Of a DNA stretch of 64,000 nt, positions 36,237-46,211 are shown piece after piece. The translations under genes and the position numbers were made by a program. The stretch is from contig NZ_PNEO01000007.1 of NCBI RefSeq assembly GCF_002870125.1, forward strand, positions 1 to 64,000, read 5' to 3'. The stretch is from Burkholderia sp. WAC0059 (GTDB lineage: Bacteria > Pseudomonadota > Gammaproteobacteria > Burkholderiales > Burkholderiaceae). The notes beneath the pieces were generated by a model that was given only the letters and a program-made list of their open reading frames with translations, was not told the DNA's origin and ran no database searches. Within the stretch, counting starts at the first letter, position 1; the number at the start of each line of letters is the position of its first letter.

Positions 36237-36303
36237 AGTCCTCTTGTCGCGCCGCGATGGCGGCAGCTCCCGCACGCCCGTACAGTGCGCGCCAAAGGAG
36301 ACA

Positions 36304-37710
36304 ATGATGGTCGACGTACTCGTCATCGGCGGCGGCAACGCGGCCTTGTGTGCCGCCCTCATGGCCCGCGAGGCAGGCGCCTCCGTGCTGCTGCTCGAAG
36401 CCGCGCCGCGCGCCTGGCGCGGCGGCAACTCGCAACACACGCGCAACCTGCGCTGCATGCACGACGCCCCGCAGGACGTGCTCGTCGACGCCTATCCCGA
36501 AGAGGAATACTGGCAGGACCTGCTGAAGGTCACGGGCGGGCAGACCAACGAGGCGCTCGCGCGGCTCGTCATCCGCGCGTCGTCGACGTGCCGGCCCTGG
36601 ATGCACCGCCACGGCGTGCGCTTCCAGCCGTCGCTGTCGGGCGCGCTGCATACGGCACGCACCAACGCGTTCTTCATGGGCGGCGGCAAGGCGCTCGTCA
36701 ACGCCTACTACCGCAGCGCCGAACGGCTGGGCGTGCGGATTCGCTACGAAACGCCGGTCGAGCGGATCGAGCTGGACGGCTCGCGTTTCGTCGCCGCATG
36801 GGCCGGCGGCGAGCGCATCGCCGCGCGCAGTTGCGTGCTCGCGGCGGGCGGCTTCGAATCGAACCGCGCCTGGCTCAGCGCCGCCTGGGGCACCAACGAG
36901 CGCGGCGAGCGCCCGGCCGACAACTTCCTGATCCGCGGCACGCGCTTCAACAACGGCACGCTGCTGCGCTTCATGATCGACGCCGGCGCCGAGACGATCG
37001 GCGATCCGGTCCAGGCCCACATGGTCGCGATCGACGCGCGCGCGCCGCTCTACGACGGCGGAATCTGCACGCGCATCGACTGCGTCTCGCTCGGCATCGT
37101 GGTCAATCGGGACGCCGAACGCTTCTACGACGAAGGCGAGGATTTCTGGCCCAAGCGGTACGCGATCTGGGGCCGCCTCGTCGCGCAGCAGCCGGGACAG
37201 ATCGCGTATTCGGTGATCGACGCCAAGGCCATCGGCCGCTTCATGCCGCCCGTCTTCCCCGGCACGCGCGCGAACAGCCTGCCCGAGCTCGCGCGCGCGC
37301 TCGGCCTCGACGAGGCGCACTTCATGCGGACGCTGAACGCCTACAACGCCGCGTGCCGCCCCGGCACGTTCGATCACACGCAGCTCGACGACTGCCGCAC
37401 CGACGGCATCGCGCCGGCCAAGACGCACTGGGCCCGCCCGCTCGACACCGCGCCGTTCTTCGGCTACGCGCTGCGCCCCGGCGTCACCTTCACCTATCTC
37501 GGCCTGAAGACCGACGAGACGGCCGCCGTCCGCTTCGGCGGGGAACCCAGCGAGAACCTGTTCGTCGCCGGGGAAATGATGGCGGGCAACGTGCTCGGCA
37601 AAGGCTATACGGCCGGCGTCGGGATGAGCATCGGCACCGCGTTCGGGCGCATCGCGGGCACGCGCGCGGCCGCGGCAGCAAGCAAGGAAGGCAGTCATGC
37701 AAGCGCTTGA
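36304..37710 (+). CDS. tcuA: FAD-dependent tricarballylate dehydrogenase
   Basis: TcuA oxidises tricarballylate to cis-aconitate, which enters the TCA cycle. The 468-residue flavoprotein begins with the FAD dinucleotide motif [20 protein letters not shown] and keeps [11 protein letters not shown], then ends [20 protein letters not shown], typical of the FAD fumarate reductase/TcuA branch. The length matches Salmonella TcuA. AGGAGACA precedes the ATG at 36304. tcuB starts within its last codons (14-base overlap). Confidence 0.93.
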   Translation: MMVDVLVIGGGNAALCAALMAREAGASVLLLEAAPRAWRGGNSQHTRNLRCMHDAPQDVLVDAYPEEEYWQDLLKVTGGQTNEALARLVIRASSTCRPWMHRHGVRFQPSLSGALHTARTNAFFMGGGKALVNAYYRSAERLGVRIRYETPVERIELDGSRFVAAWAGGERIAARSCVLAAGGFESNRAWLSAAWGTNERGERPADNFLIRGTRFNNGTLLRFMIDAGAETIGDPVQAHMVAIDARAPLYDGGICTRIDCVSLGIVVNRDAERFYDEGEDFWPKRYAIWGRLVAQQPGQIAYSVIDAKAIGRFMPPVFPGTRANSLPELARALGLDEAHFMRTLNAYNAACRPGTFDHTQLDDCRTDGIAPAKTHWARPLDTAPFFGYALRPGVTFTYLGLKTDETAAVRFGGEPSENLFVAGEMMAGNVLGKGYTAGVGMSIGTAFGRIAGTRAAAAASKEGSHASA

Positions 37711-38875
37711 AACCCTGATCGAACAGGCCGGCGAATGGACCGGCACGCCGGTGACGAACGCCGCATCGCCGCTCCTGCCGGTTCCCGAGGACGAGGCGTC
37801 CCGCATCCTGCAGATCTGCAACGCGTGCCGCTATTGCGAAGGCTTCTGCGCCGTGTTCCCGGCGATGACGCGGCGCCTCGAGTTCGGCGCCGCCGACGTC
37901 CATTACCTCGCGAACCTCTGCCACAACTGCGGCGCCTGCCTGCATGCGTGCCAGTACGCGCCGCCGCACGAGTTCGCCGTGAACGTGCCGCAGACGATGG
38001 CGAGCGTGCGCGGGCGCACCTACCGGCTGTACGCGTGGCCGCGCGCGTTCGCCGCGCTGTACGAGCGCAACGGCCTCGTGCTCGCGCTGGCGCTCGCGGC
38101 CGGCATCGCGCTGTTCCTGATCATGGCGCTCGCCCTGCGCGGCAACCTGTGGCAAGCGGCGGCCGGCGGCGCGTTCTACGACGTCTTTCCGCACGGCCTC
38201 ATGGCCGGTATCTTCGCTCCGGTGTTCGTCTTCGCCCTCGGCGTGCTCGGTGTCGACCTGCGGCGTTTCTGGCGCGAGGCGGACCCCGGTCCCGCGAGCG
38301 GCGCGGCGCTCGCGGAAGCCGGCGGCGCGGTCGCGACGCTCCGCTACCTCGGCGGCGGCCACGGCGAAGGCTGCAACAACGACAGCGACCGTTTCTCGCT
38401 CGCGCGCCGGCACTGCCATCACGCGACCGCCTACGGCTTCCTGCTGTGCTTCCTGTCGACCTGCGTCGCGACGCTCTATCACTATGCGTTCAGGCTCGAA
38501 GCGCCGTATGCGTACACGAGCGTGCCGGCGCTGCTCGGCACGGCCGGCGGGATCGGCATCGCGCTCGGCACGCTCGGCCTCGGCTGGCTGAACCTGCGCC
38601 GGCACCCACTGCAGGGCGACCTCGCGCAAAAGCCGATGGACCTCGGGTTCATCGCCCTGCTGCTCGTCGTGGCCGTCAGCGGACTCGCGCTGATGGCGCT
38701 GCGCACGACGGCGGCGATGCCGATCCTGCTCGCGCTGCACCTGGGCGCGGTAATCGCCTTGTTCCTGACGCTACCGTACGGAAAATTCGCGCACGGGCCC
38801 TTGCGCGCGGCCGCGCTGCTCAAATGGGCGATCGAGCGCCGGCAGCCGAACCGGCTCGGCCTCGCGGAAGACTGA
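37697..38875 (+). CDS. tcuB: tricarballylate utilization protein B (iron-sulfur, heme membrane protein)
   Basis: TcuB takes electrons from the reduced flavin of TcuA and passes them to the quinone pool. The 392-residue protein has two N-terminal iron-sulfur clusters ([17 protein letters not shown] near residue 40 and [15 protein letters not shown] near residue 76) and a C-terminal part of six membrane helices with conserved His, including [16 protein letters not shown]. The overlap with tcuA indicates coupling. Two hairpins separate it from tcuC. Confidence 0.93.
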   Translation: MQALETLIEQAGEWTGTPVTNAASPLLPVPEDEASRILQICNACRYCEGFCAVFPAMTRRLEFGAADVHYLANLCHNCGACLHACQYAPPHEFAVNVPQTMASVRGRTYRLYAWPRAFAALYERNGLVLALALAAGIALFLIMALALRGNLWQAAAGGAFYDVFPHGLMAGIFAPVFVFALGVLGVDLRRFWREADPGPASGAALAEAGGAVATLRYLGGGHGEGCNNDSDRFSLARRHCHHATAYGFLLCFLSTCVATLYHYAFRLEAPYAYTSVPALLGTAGGIGIALGTLGLGWLNLRRHPLQGDLAQKPMDLGFIALLLVVAVSGLALMALRTTAAMPILLALHLGAVIALFLTLPYGKFAHGPLRAAALLKWAIERRQPNRLGLAED

Positions 38876-38881
38876 GCACGG

Positions 38882-38912
38882 CGGCGTGCCGTGCCGCCGT
38901 ACCGGCACGCCG
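38882..38912. repeat. inverted repeat (10-bp arms) after tcuB
   Basis: CGGCGTGCCG (38882-38891) and CGGCACGCCG (38903-38912) are perfect arms around an 11-base loop. No U-run follows, so it is not a standard terminator. It may be an mRNA stability or attenuation hairpin between tcuB and tcuC. Confidence 0.6.
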
Positions 38913-38934
38913 CGAGGTTTCGGGGCCGGACGTT

Positions 38935-38971
38935 CCGGACATGGACGGGCGCCGCGCGCGTCCATGTCCGG
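38935..38971. repeat. inverted repeat (13-bp arms) between tcuB and tcuC
   Basis: CCGGACATGGACG (38935-38947) and CGTCCATGTCCGG (38959-38971) form a perfect 13-bp stem with an 11-base loop. It lies just after the first hairpin and about 100 bases before tcuC. Confidence 0.65.
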
Positions 38972-39072
38972 AGAGAATCCGGTGCGGGACCGGCGCCGGC
39001 GACATACGATACGGAAATCCGATGCGACGGACATCGGCATACCGACGAATAGAACACACATGGAGACGTACT

Positions 39073-40389
39073 ATGACAACGACCACGGCCGTCCCGGCCG
39101 CCCCATCGCAACAGCAGATCTTCAAGGTCGCGCTCGCCAGCATCATCGGCTCGGTCATCGAGCAGTACGACTTTCTCGTGACGGGCATCGTCGCGGCGAC
39201 GGTCTGGGGTGACGTCTTCTTCAAGCTGCAAAGCCTCGCGTCGATCGCCGCGGCCATCGGCGTATACGGCCTCGGCATCGTGATCCGTCCCGTCGGCGCG
39301 TTCCTCTTCGGCAACATCGCCGACCGCCACGGGCGCAAGAACGCGATGGTCTACGCGCTGCTGATGATGGGCCTGAGCACGCTCTTCATCGGCCTGACGC
39401 CGACCTACGACAGCATCGGCCCGGTCGCGCCGGTCCTGCTGATCGTGTTCCGCCTGATCCAGGGCATCAGCTTCGGCGCCGAGTTCGGCACCGCGTCGAC
39501 GTGGGTCGTCGAGCAGGCGGCCCATTCGAAATTCCGCGCGTTCTGGGGCGCGTGGGTCGGCTTCGCCATTCCGCTCGGCCTGCTGCTCGGCTTCGGCTCG
39601 GTGATCTTCGTGAAGTCGCTGATGTCGGCCGCCGACTTCAACGCCTGGGGCTGGCGCATCTTCTTCTACGTCGGCTTCGCGGTGGCCATCGTCGGCATCC
39701 TGATCCGCACGCGCACGCGCGACAGCTTCGTGTTCGAACGCTTCCAGTCCGGCTCGGACACGCTCGCGAGCCCCGCCGTGCAGGTCTGGAAGGAAATGCC
39801 GGGACGCATCCTGCGCACCTCGCTCGTCAACGCGATGTTCGGCGGCGCGTTCTTCCTGTGCTTCGTGTTCGGCACGAGCTACATGAAAGCGGTCGGCTAT
39901 TCCGGCAACCAGGCGGAAACGATCGGCTTCATCGCGGCCGGCGCGATGTTCGTGTTCATGGTGATCGGCGCGCTGCTCGCCGACCGGATCAACCGCCGCA
40001 CGATCCTGCTGATCGCCGCCGTGGTGTTCCTCGTCTGGGCCATTCCGTATTTCTACCTGATCAACACCGGCAGCTACTGGCTCGCGGTGCTCGCGGAGGT
40101 GATCGGGTTCGGCTTCGTGTTCGGCTTCGGCTACGGCGCGATTCCGACCTTCTACACGGAGAACTTCCCGACCCGCTATCGCGCCTCCGGCGCGAGCGCC
40201 GGCTACCAGATCTCGCAGATTTACGGCGGCGGGCTCATTCCGATCATCGCGGGCCTGATCCTGCACGCGTACGGAATCCACCGCGCGTACATCTATATCG
40301 GGCTGTTCGTCATGGTGTACGCCGTGGCGGCGATCTGGGCCATCCTCGTGACGCCCGACACCAAGGGCGTCGATCTCGAGCGGAACTGA
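39073..40389 (+). CDS. tcuC: tricarballylate/citrate-type MFS proton symporter
   Basis: A 438-residue major facilitator of the metabolite:H+ symporter group, with 12 membrane helices. Motifs are VIEQYDFLVTGIVAATVWG at helix 1, the loop motif GNIADRHGRKNAM and RLIQGISFGAEFG. In the tcu cluster this permease brings tricarballylate into the cell. The ATG at 39073 has GGAGAC upstream. It lies 197 bases after tcuB, a larger gap than usual within an operon, with two hairpins in between. Assignment as TcuC is mainly from position. Confidence 0.85.
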   Translation: MTTTTAVPAAPSQQQIFKVALASIIGSVIEQYDFLVTGIVAATVWGDVFFKLQSLASIAAAIGVYGLGIVIRPVGAFLFGNIADRHGRKNAMVYALLMMGLSTLFIGLTPTYDSIGPVAPVLLIVFRLIQGISFGAEFGTASTWVVEQAAHSKFRAFWGAWVGFAIPLGLLLGFGSVIFVKSLMSAADFNAWGWRIFFYVGFAVAIVGILIRTRTRDSFVFERFQSGSDTLASPAVQVWKEMPGRILRTSLVNAMFGGAFFLCFVFGTSYMKAVGYSGNQAETIGFIAAGAMFVFMVIGALLADRINRRTILLIAAVVFLVWAIPYFYLINTGSYWLAVLAEVIGFGFVFGFGYGAIPTFYTENFPTRYRASGASAGYQISQIYGGGLIPIIAGLILHAYGIHRAYIYIGLFVMVYAVAAIWAILVTPDTKGVDLERN

Positions 40390-40449
40390 CGGAGGGCCGA
40401 CGGGCGGGAAGGTCCGCCGCGGCCGCCGCATGCGCGCCGCGTTGCGCAT

Positions 40450-40465
40450 GCATGGCGCGCCATGC
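40450..40465. repeat. 16-bp perfect palindrome between tcuC and cyoD
   Basis: GCATGGCGCGCCATGC lies between the convergent tcuC and cyoD genes. It could form a short hairpin shared by both messages; there is no U-run. Confidence 0.5.
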
Positions 40466-40486
40466 CGGCCAGCCCGCGCCGGCCGC

Positions 40487-40867
40487 CTACTCGTGCGCCA
40501 TCGCGCCGTTCACCGACATCTGCGTGGGCATCATGTTCACGTTCGCGTTGTGCATCACCCAGAGCGAAAGCCCCACGATCACGGCGATGAGGAAAGCCGT
40601 GCAGAGGAAGATGCCCGTGTTCGAGCGCTGATCGCGCGCCGTGCCGATGTGCAGGAAATACACGAGCTGCACGACGAGCTGCGCCACGCACAGCACGACG
40701 ATCGTCGCGAGGCCGAAGCCGCGCGGAACGACGCCGCTCATCACCGCGCCGAACGAGGCGAACGTCAGCAGCAGCGACAGCACCATGCCGGTGACATAGC
40801 CCTTGAGCGTGCCGTGCGCGGGCTCGCGGCCCGCTTCAGGTGCGATATTCGAATCGTGCTTGCTCAT
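40487..40867 (-). CDS. cyoD: cytochrome bo3 ubiquinol oxidase subunit IV
   Basis: CyoD is the small accessory subunit, 126 residues with three membrane helices ([59 protein letters not shown]). [12 protein letters not shown] is typical. The ATG at 40867 overlaps the cyoC stop by 4 bases; a longer frame to 40945 lies within cyoC and is rejected. Last gene of the leftward cyoABCD operon. Confidence 0.92.
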   Translation of the reverse strand: MSKHDSNIAPEAGREPAHGTLKGYVTGMVLSLLLTFASFGAVMSGVVPRGFGLATIVVLCVAQLVVQLVYFLHIGTARDQRSNTGIFLCTAFLIAVIVGLSLWVMHNANVNMMPTQMSVNGAMAHE

Positions 40868-41493
40868 ACAAATCCACGCAGATAGACGAAGGTGAAAACA
40901 CAGATCCAGACCAGATCGAGGAAGTGCCAGAACAGGCTCAGGCACGCGAGCCGCCGGCGGACCACGCCGGTCAGGCCAAACTTCAGCGTCTGGTGCATCA
41001 TGACGGCGATCCAGACGAGGCCGCAGGTCACGTGCAGGCCGTGCGTGCCGACGAGTGTGAAGTACGCGGACAGAAACGCACTTCTGTCCGGCCCCGTCCC
41101 GTCGTGAACGAGCTTCGCGAACTCGAACACCTCCATCGCGACGAAGCCCGCGCCGAACAGGAACGTGAGCGCCAGCCAGCCGATCACGCGCGCCTTGCGG
41201 GACGCATGCAGATTCAACATCGCGAGCCCGAACGTGAAGCTGCTGACGAGCAGCAGCAGCGTCTCGCCGAGCACGTAGCGCAGCTCGAATAGCCCGCTGC
41301 CGGCCGGGCCGCCGGCCGTCGCGTTGACGAGCACGCCGAACGTCGCGAACAGCGTCGCGAAGATCAGGCAGTCGCTCATCAGGTAGATCCAGAACCCCAC
41401 CGTGGTTTTGGTGCCGTCGTCGTGACCGGCATCGTGTCCGTGGTCGTGTCCGCTATCGCGGCCATGCGCGTGTCGAATCGGAACGGTAGACAT
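40864..41493 (-). CDS. cyoC: cytochrome bo3 ubiquinol oxidase subunit III
   Basis: CyoC, 209 residues, is the five-helix membrane subunit related to cox3. A His/Asp-rich N-terminus ([13 protein letters not shown]) precedes [20 protein letters not shown]. Further signatures are [14 protein letters not shown] and the [17 protein letters not shown] segment. It is 3 bases downstream of cyoB and overlaps cyoD by 4. The histidine-rich N-terminal tail is longer than in E. coli. Confidence 0.93.
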   Translation of the reverse strand: MSTVPIRHAHGRDSGHDHGHDAGHDDGTKTTVGFWIYLMSDCLIFATLFATFGVLVNATAGGPAGSGLFELRYVLGETLLLLVSSFTFGLAMLNLHASRKARVIGWLALTFLFGAGFVAMEVFEFAKLVHDGTGPDRSAFLSAYFTLVGTHGLHVTCGLVWIAVMMHQTLKFGLTGVVRRRLACLSLFWHFLDLVWICVFTFVYLRGFV

Positions 41494-41496
41494 GGC

Positions 41497-43476
41497 TCAG
41501 GCCACCTCCTTCAGTTGGGCATAACGGGCGTTCTCGATGCGCGCCACTTCCGCGGCCGGCACGTAGTAGTCGACGTCCTGGTCGTAGCTGCGCACGAGCA
41601 GGGTCACGATGGCGCCGGCGAGTCCCACCGCCGCGAACAGCCACATGTGCCAGACGAGCGCGAAGCACAGCAGGAAACAGAAGGCCGCGATGATCGCCCC
41701 CGCTGCCGTGTTGCGCGGCATGTGAATGTCCTCGTAGGCGCGGGACGGCGGGACCCAGGCGCGTCCGGCCTGCTTGTTCGCCCAGTGCTGCTCGAGCGAG
41801 GTAATCTCCGGCACGTGCGCGAAGTTGTAGAACGGCGCCGGCGAGGACGTCGACCATTCGAGGCTGCGGGCGTCCCATGGGTCGCCGGTCAGGTCGCGAT
41901 TGGCCTCGCGGTCGCGAATGCTCACGACGAGCTGGACGATCATCGCCAGAATGCCGGCGCCGACGAACAGCGCGCCGACGAGCGCGACCACCAGCCACGG
42001 ATGCCATTGCGGCACGGCGTAATGGTTCATCCGGCGCGTCATCCCGTCGAAGCCGAGGATGTAGAGCGGCGTGAAGGCCAGCCAGTAGCCGACGAGCCAG
42101 CACCAGAACGACACCTTCCCCCAGAACTCGTTCAGCGTGAAGCCGAACACCTTCGGGAACCAGAAGCTGATGCCGGCCAGCATGCCGAACACGACGCCGC
42201 CGATGATCACGTTGTGGAAGTGCGCGACGAGGAACAGCGAGTTGTGCAGCACGAAGTCGGCGCCCGGCACGGCGAGCAGCACGCCCGTCATGCCGCCGAC
42301 CGCGAACGTCACCATGAAGCCGATGGTCCACAGCGTCGCCGAATGGAAGCGGATGCGGCCGCGATACATCGTGAAGAGCCAGTTGAACAGCTTCACGCCC
42401 GTCGGGATCGAAATGATCGTGGTCATGATCCCGAAGAACGCGTTGACGTTCGCGCCCGAACCCATCGTGAAGAAGTGGTGCAGCCAGACGAAGAACGACA
42501 GGATGCCGATCGACGCCGTCGCATAGACCATCGACTTGTAGCCGAACAGCGGCTTGCCCGAGAACGTCGGGATGATCTCCGAGAACGCGCCGAACGCCGG
42601 CAGGATCAGGATGTACACCTCGGGGTGGCCCCACACCCAGATCAGGTTGATGTACATCATCCCGTTGCCGCCGGCCTCGTTCGTGAAGAAATGCATGCCG
42701 AGGTAGCGGTCCATCGTCAGCAGCGCGAGCGTGGCGGTCAATACCGGAAACACGGCGACGATCAGGATGTTCGTGATGAGCGAGGTCCAGCAGAACACCG
42801 GCATCTGCATCAGCTTCATGGTCGGCGCGCGCAGGCGCAGGATCGTGACGATGAAGTTCACGCCGGTGAGCAGCGTGCCGAGGCCCGACGCCTGCAACGC
42901 CCAGATGTAGTAGTCCACGCCGACCGTCGGGCTGTAGCCGAGCTCGGAGAGCGGCGGATACGCGACCCAGCCCACGGCCGCGAAGTCGCCGACCCACATC
43001 GAGATCATGACCAGTACGCCGCCGACCACCGAGAGCCAGAAGCTCAGCGAGTTCACGAACGGGAAGGCCACGTCGCGCGCGCCGAGCTGCAGCGGCACGA
43101 CGACGTTCATGAGGCCGAGGATCAGCGGCGTCGCCACGAAGAAGATCATGATGACGCCGTGCGCGGTGAAAATCTGGTCGTAGTGATGCGGCGGCAGGTA
43201 GCCCGCGGCGTCGTTCGACGCCATCGCCTGCTGCGTGCGCATCATGATCGCGTCGGCGAAGCCGCGCAGCAGCATGACCAGCGCGAACACGATGTACATC
43301 ACGCCGATGCGCTTGTGATCGACCGACGTGAACCATTCGCGCCACAGATAGCCCCACTTTCCGGCCCAGGTGATGGCGGCGAGTATCGCGATGCCGAGCA
43401 CCGCGACGACGACGCCCGTTCCCATGATGATGGGCTGGTCCCAGGGAACGGCGTCGAGCGTAAGTTTTCCGAACAT
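41497..43476 (-). CDS. cyoB: cytochrome bo3 ubiquinol oxidase subunit I
   Basis: CyoB, 659 residues, holds low-spin heme b and the heme o3-CuB site where oxygen is reduced and protons are pumped. Key parts are [15 protein letters not shown] near the start, [12 protein letters not shown] for heme b, [15 protein letters not shown] and HHFFTMG for the CuB histidines, and [11 protein letters not shown] for the heme ligands. The ATG at 43476 starts [12 protein letters not shown] as in E. coli; the long frame reaching 44349 includes cyoA antiphase sequence. Confidence 0.96.
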   Translation of the reverse strand: MFGKLTLDAVPWDQPIIMGTGVVVAVLGIAILAAITWAGKWGYLWREWFTSVDHKRIGVMYIVFALVMLLRGFADAIMMRTQQAMASNDAAGYLPPHHYDQIFTAHGVIMIFFVATPLILGLMNVVVPLQLGARDVAFPFVNSLSFWLSVVGGVLVMISMWVGDFAAVGWVAYPPLSELGYSPTVGVDYYIWALQASGLGTLLTGVNFIVTILRLRAPTMKLMQMPVFCWTSLITNILIVAVFPVLTATLALLTMDRYLGMHFFTNEAGGNGMMYINLIWVWGHPEVYILILPAFGAFSEIIPTFSGKPLFGYKSMVYATASIGILSFFVWLHHFFTMGSGANVNAFFGIMTTIISIPTGVKLFNWLFTMYRGRIRFHSATLWTIGFMVTFAVGGMTGVLLAVPGADFVLHNSLFLVAHFHNVIIGGVVFGMLAGISFWFPKVFGFTLNEFWGKVSFWCWLVGYWLAFTPLYILGFDGMTRRMNHYAVPQWHPWLVVALVGALFVGAGILAMIVQLVVSIRDREANRDLTGDPWDARSLEWSTSSPAPFYNFAHVPEITSLEQHWANKQAGRAWVPPSRAYEDIHMPRNTAAGAIIAAFCFLLCFALVWHMWLFAAVGLAGAIVTLLVRSYDQDVDYYVPAAEVARIENARYAQLKEVA

Positions 43477-43481
43477 GATGA

Positions 43482-44483
43482 CTACTCCGCAGCCAGGGCC
43501 GCGCGAGGCTGCGCGCCGGCCCGTTCTTGAGAAACCGCGGGCGCATTCGTCCCGCACATCGGATTGCCTGCGCCGTTGCGCATGTACTGGTCGACGACGC
43601 GGTCGAACAGGCCCGGGGCGACCGACGAATAGACCGTCACGGGCGCCTTGATGCCAGGTTGCCGCAGCGCCTGATACGCCGCCTCGCCAAGCGTCAGCGG
43701 CGAGCGCTTCGCCTTCGCGATCCAGGCGTCGAATGCGCCGCGGCTCGTCGCGAGCGTGTCGAAATGCATGTCCGAGAAGCCCGGCCCGCTGAACGCCGAA
43801 GAACGGCCCAGATACACGCCCGGCTGGTCGGCGATCAAATGCAGTTGCGTCTGCATGCCCGACATCGCGTAGACCTGGCTGCCCAGTTGCGGGATGAAGA
43901 ACGAATTCATCAGCGACTCGGCCGTGATCCTGAAGTCGATCGGCGTATCGACGGGAATGGCCAACTGGTTCACCGACGCGACGCTGTAGTCCGGGTAGAT
44001 GAAGAGCCACTTCCAGTTCAGCGCGACGACTTCCACGCGAACCGGCCGCTCCTGCGAGTCGATCGGCCGGTACGGGTCGAGCGAATGGGTCGAGCGCCAG
44101 ATCAGCACGGCGAGCGCGATCACGATCAGGCAGGGAATGGTCCAGACGACCACCTCGATGGCCGTGGAATGGGCCCACGTCGGCGCATAGGTCGCGCGCG
44201 TATTGGCGCTGCGATAGCGCCAGGCGAAATACAGGGTGAGCAGAATGACGGGGATGACGACGAGGAGCATCAACCCCAGGGCGAGGAGGATCAGGTTCTT
44301 TTCCTGTACGCCGATATCGCCCTTCGGATCGAACAGCACCCAGTTGCATCCGCCAAGGAGGCCGGATGCCCCGAGCGCCGCCACCCGGAGCACGGCCGGG
44401 ATGCCCCGCCCCGCCCGTCCGCCGTCGGGCGGTCGCCCCGTTGCGGCAGGAAAATGTCTTCTTCGGAAAATCGGATTCCGCAT
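43482..44483 (-). CDS. cyoA: cytochrome bo3 ubiquinol oxidase subunit II
   Basis: CyoA, 333 residues, is a lipoprotein with lipobox LLGGC near residue 46 after a basic, long leader, followed by two membrane helices and a periplasmic cupredoxin domain lacking the CuA ligands, as expected for a quinol oxidase. [22 protein letters not shown] is replaced with no gaps relative to the family (the stretch [18 protein letters not shown] shows the quinol-oxidase pattern). It is the first gene of cyoABCD. A MocR-type regulator is divergent, with repeated CCATACAT motifs between. Confidence 0.93.
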   Translation of the reverse strand: MRNPIFRRRHFPAATGRPPDGGRAGRGIPAVLRVAALGASGLLGGCNWVLFDPKGDIGVQEKNLILLALGLMLLVVIPVILLTLYFAWRYRSANTRATYAPTWAHSTAIEVVVWTIPCLIVIALAVLIWRSTHSLDPYRPIDSQERPVRVEVVALNWKWLFIYPDYSVASVNQLAIPVDTPIDFRITAESLMNSFFIPQLGSQVYAMSGMQTQLHLIADQPGVYLGRSSAFSGPGFSDMHFDTLATSRGAFDAWIAKAKRSPLTLGEAAYQALRQPGIKAPVTVYSSVAPGLFDRVVDQYMRNGAGNPMCGTNAPAVSQERAGAQPRAALAAE

Positions 44484-44514
44484 GTCATGTACCTTGTTGA
44501 TCTATCGACATGAT

Positions 44515-44730
44515 CCATACATGAACCCGCCACGGTCGACATGAACGTCTGCAAGCCATTCGTTTCAGACCAGGATGTCCTGAGTTACCATGCAACAGAC
44601 AGGCCGTGGCGATGCGAATCACGTATGGATTAATACGCTGCGACCGGCATAGTAATTTAAAACATTACCCATACATTCCGAGATAACTGCGCGGCATTTT
44701 GACGCCAAAACACATGCAAGACCCATACAT
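44515..44730. promoter_or_regulatory. repeated CCATACAT motifs between cyoA and a MocR gene
   Basis: CCATACAT occurs at 44515-44522, 44669-44676 and 44723-44730 (the last just inside the regulator gene), with an inverted CGTATGG at 44622-44628. MocR regulators often bind short direct repeats near their own promoter. The copies could be its operators and might also touch cyoA. No test is possible from sequence. Confidence 0.5.
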
Positions 44731-46123
44731 AAAACCCACCTGGCTCACGGAACTCCGGTCCGGCACCGGTCCCCGCTACGTCCAGATCGCGGACATGCTC
44801 GAGCGGGCCGTCGCCACGGGCGTACTGCGGCCCGGGCAGCGTCTTCCGGCGCAGCGCAAGCTCGCGGAACTGCTGCAGATCGACCTGACGACCGTGACGC
44901 GCGGACTCAACGAAGCCCGCCGCCGCCAGTTGATCGACGCCCGGGGCCCGCTCGGCACGTTCGTCTCGCGCCCTAGGGTCCAGCTCGCCGCGCGAATGGA
45001 CCTGAGCATGAACATCCCGCCGCCGCCGGCGCACGTGGACTTCGAGGCGCTGCTCAGGGACGGCATCGCGCAGGTGCTGACGAGAAGCAACATCGACCTG
45101 CTGATGACCTATCAGGTCGGCGGCGGCAGCGGCCCCGACCGCGCGGCGGCCATCCAGTGGCTGAAACTAGCGCTCGAACAGGTCGATCGCGAACGCCTCG
45201 TCGTGTGTCCCGGCGCGCAGGCCGCCCTCGCCGCGATCCTGCTGGGCGAAACCGCCCCCGGGGACGTCGTCCTGACCGAGCCGCTCGTCTACCCGGGGCT
45301 GGCGCTCGTCGCCTCGCAGCTTGGGCGGCGGATCGAGGCGGTCGGCGTCGACGACGCCGGCATGCGTCCCGACGCGTTGCGGGCGGCCTGCCGGACCCAC
45401 GGCGCACGCCTGATCTATCTGAACCCGACGCTCCAGAACCCGACCGCCGCGACGATGCCGGAAGCGCGCCGCCGGGACCTCGTCAAAACGGCCGCGGAAT
45501 GCGACGCGAAAATCATCGAGGACGATCCGTACTGGCTGCTCGCCGACGACGCGCCGCCGCCGCTCGCGCGCTTGATGCCGGGGCAGGTCTACTATCTGTC
45601 GACCCTGTCCAAGTGCCTCTCGCCGGGACTGCGGACGGCGTTTCTCGCGCTTCCCGAAGCGGCCGTGCGCGACCGGTTTCTGACCGCGCTGCGCGCGGTC
45701 GCGTTGATGTCGGCGCCGCTGATGAGCGCACTCGTGACGCAATGGATACACGACGGAACGGCCGCGCAGTTGCTGGCCGGGATCAAGGCCGAATCGCGTG
45801 CCCGTCAGCAGCTTGCCGCGGAAATCCTGCCGGCCGGCCCTGCCGCCGCCGACGCTGCCGCCGCCGGTCAGGGCATTCATCTCTGGCACGTGCTGCCGGC
45901 GCACTGGGCCTCCCAGGACCTCGCCAACGCGGCGCTACGGGAAGGACTCGTCGTTGCCCCCTCGCGGGCGTTCCATGCCGGCCCCGCGGGATCGGCCCCG
46001 CCCAATGCCATCCGGATCTCGCTCGGCGGCGGCTCATCGCAAACGGAACTGGCGGATGCGCTGCGGCGGCTCGCCAACATGCTCACGCGCAAGCCGGCCG
46101 ATCATCAGGACATCGTCGTTTGA
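44714..46123 (+). CDS. MocR family regulator (GntR DNA-binding plus aminotransferase domain)
   Basis: A 469-residue PLP-dependent regulator. The N-terminal winged helix (YVQIADMLERAVATGVLRPG, then KLAELLQIDLTTVTRGLNEA) is joined to a fold-type I aminotransferase domain, including IIEDDPYWLLADDAPP and the PLP lysine in STLSKCLSPGLRTAF. MocR proteins sense PLP or amino-acid derivatives. The ATG at 44714 is chosen; the frame also opens at a TTG at 44699. It is divergent from cyoABCD and is followed 88 bases on by a second MocR gene. Confidence 0.88.
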   Translation: MQDPYIKPTWLTELRSGTGPRYVQIADMLERAVATGVLRPGQRLPAQRKLAELLQIDLTTVTRGLNEARRRQLIDARGPLGTFVSRPRVQLAARMDLSMNIPPPPAHVDFEALLRDGIAQVLTRSNIDLLMTYQVGGGSGPDRAAAIQWLKLALEQVDRERLVVCPGAQAALAAILLGETAPGDVVLTEPLVYPGLALVASQLGRRIEAVGVDDAGMRPDALRAACRTHGARLIYLNPTLQNPTAATMPEARRRDLVKTAAECDAKIIEDDPYWLLADDAPPPLARLMPGQVYYLSTLSKCLSPGLRTAFLALPEAAVRDRFLTALRAVALMSAPLMSALVTQWIHDGTAAQLLAGIKAESRARQQLAAEILPAGPAAADAAAAGQGIHLWHVLPAHWASQDLANAALREGLVVAPSRAFHAGPAGSAPPNAIRISLGGGSSQTELADALRRLANMLTRKPADHQDIVV

Positions 46124-46211
46124 AGCGGGACGATTCGAATCGGCTGCCTTTACCGCCGGGCAGTCGGCCCAACTTTCGCCGCGGCAAAAACGATGCCGCC
46201 GACCGGAACCC

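Noticed and set aside
37735..39072. Upstream extension of the tcuC frame
   Set aside because: The frame runs through tcuB out of phase; only the part from the ATG at 39073 is family-like.
41422..43530. Plus-strand frame of 702 codons
   Set aside because: It is antisense to cyoB and cyoC; its highly charged composition marks it as a shadow.
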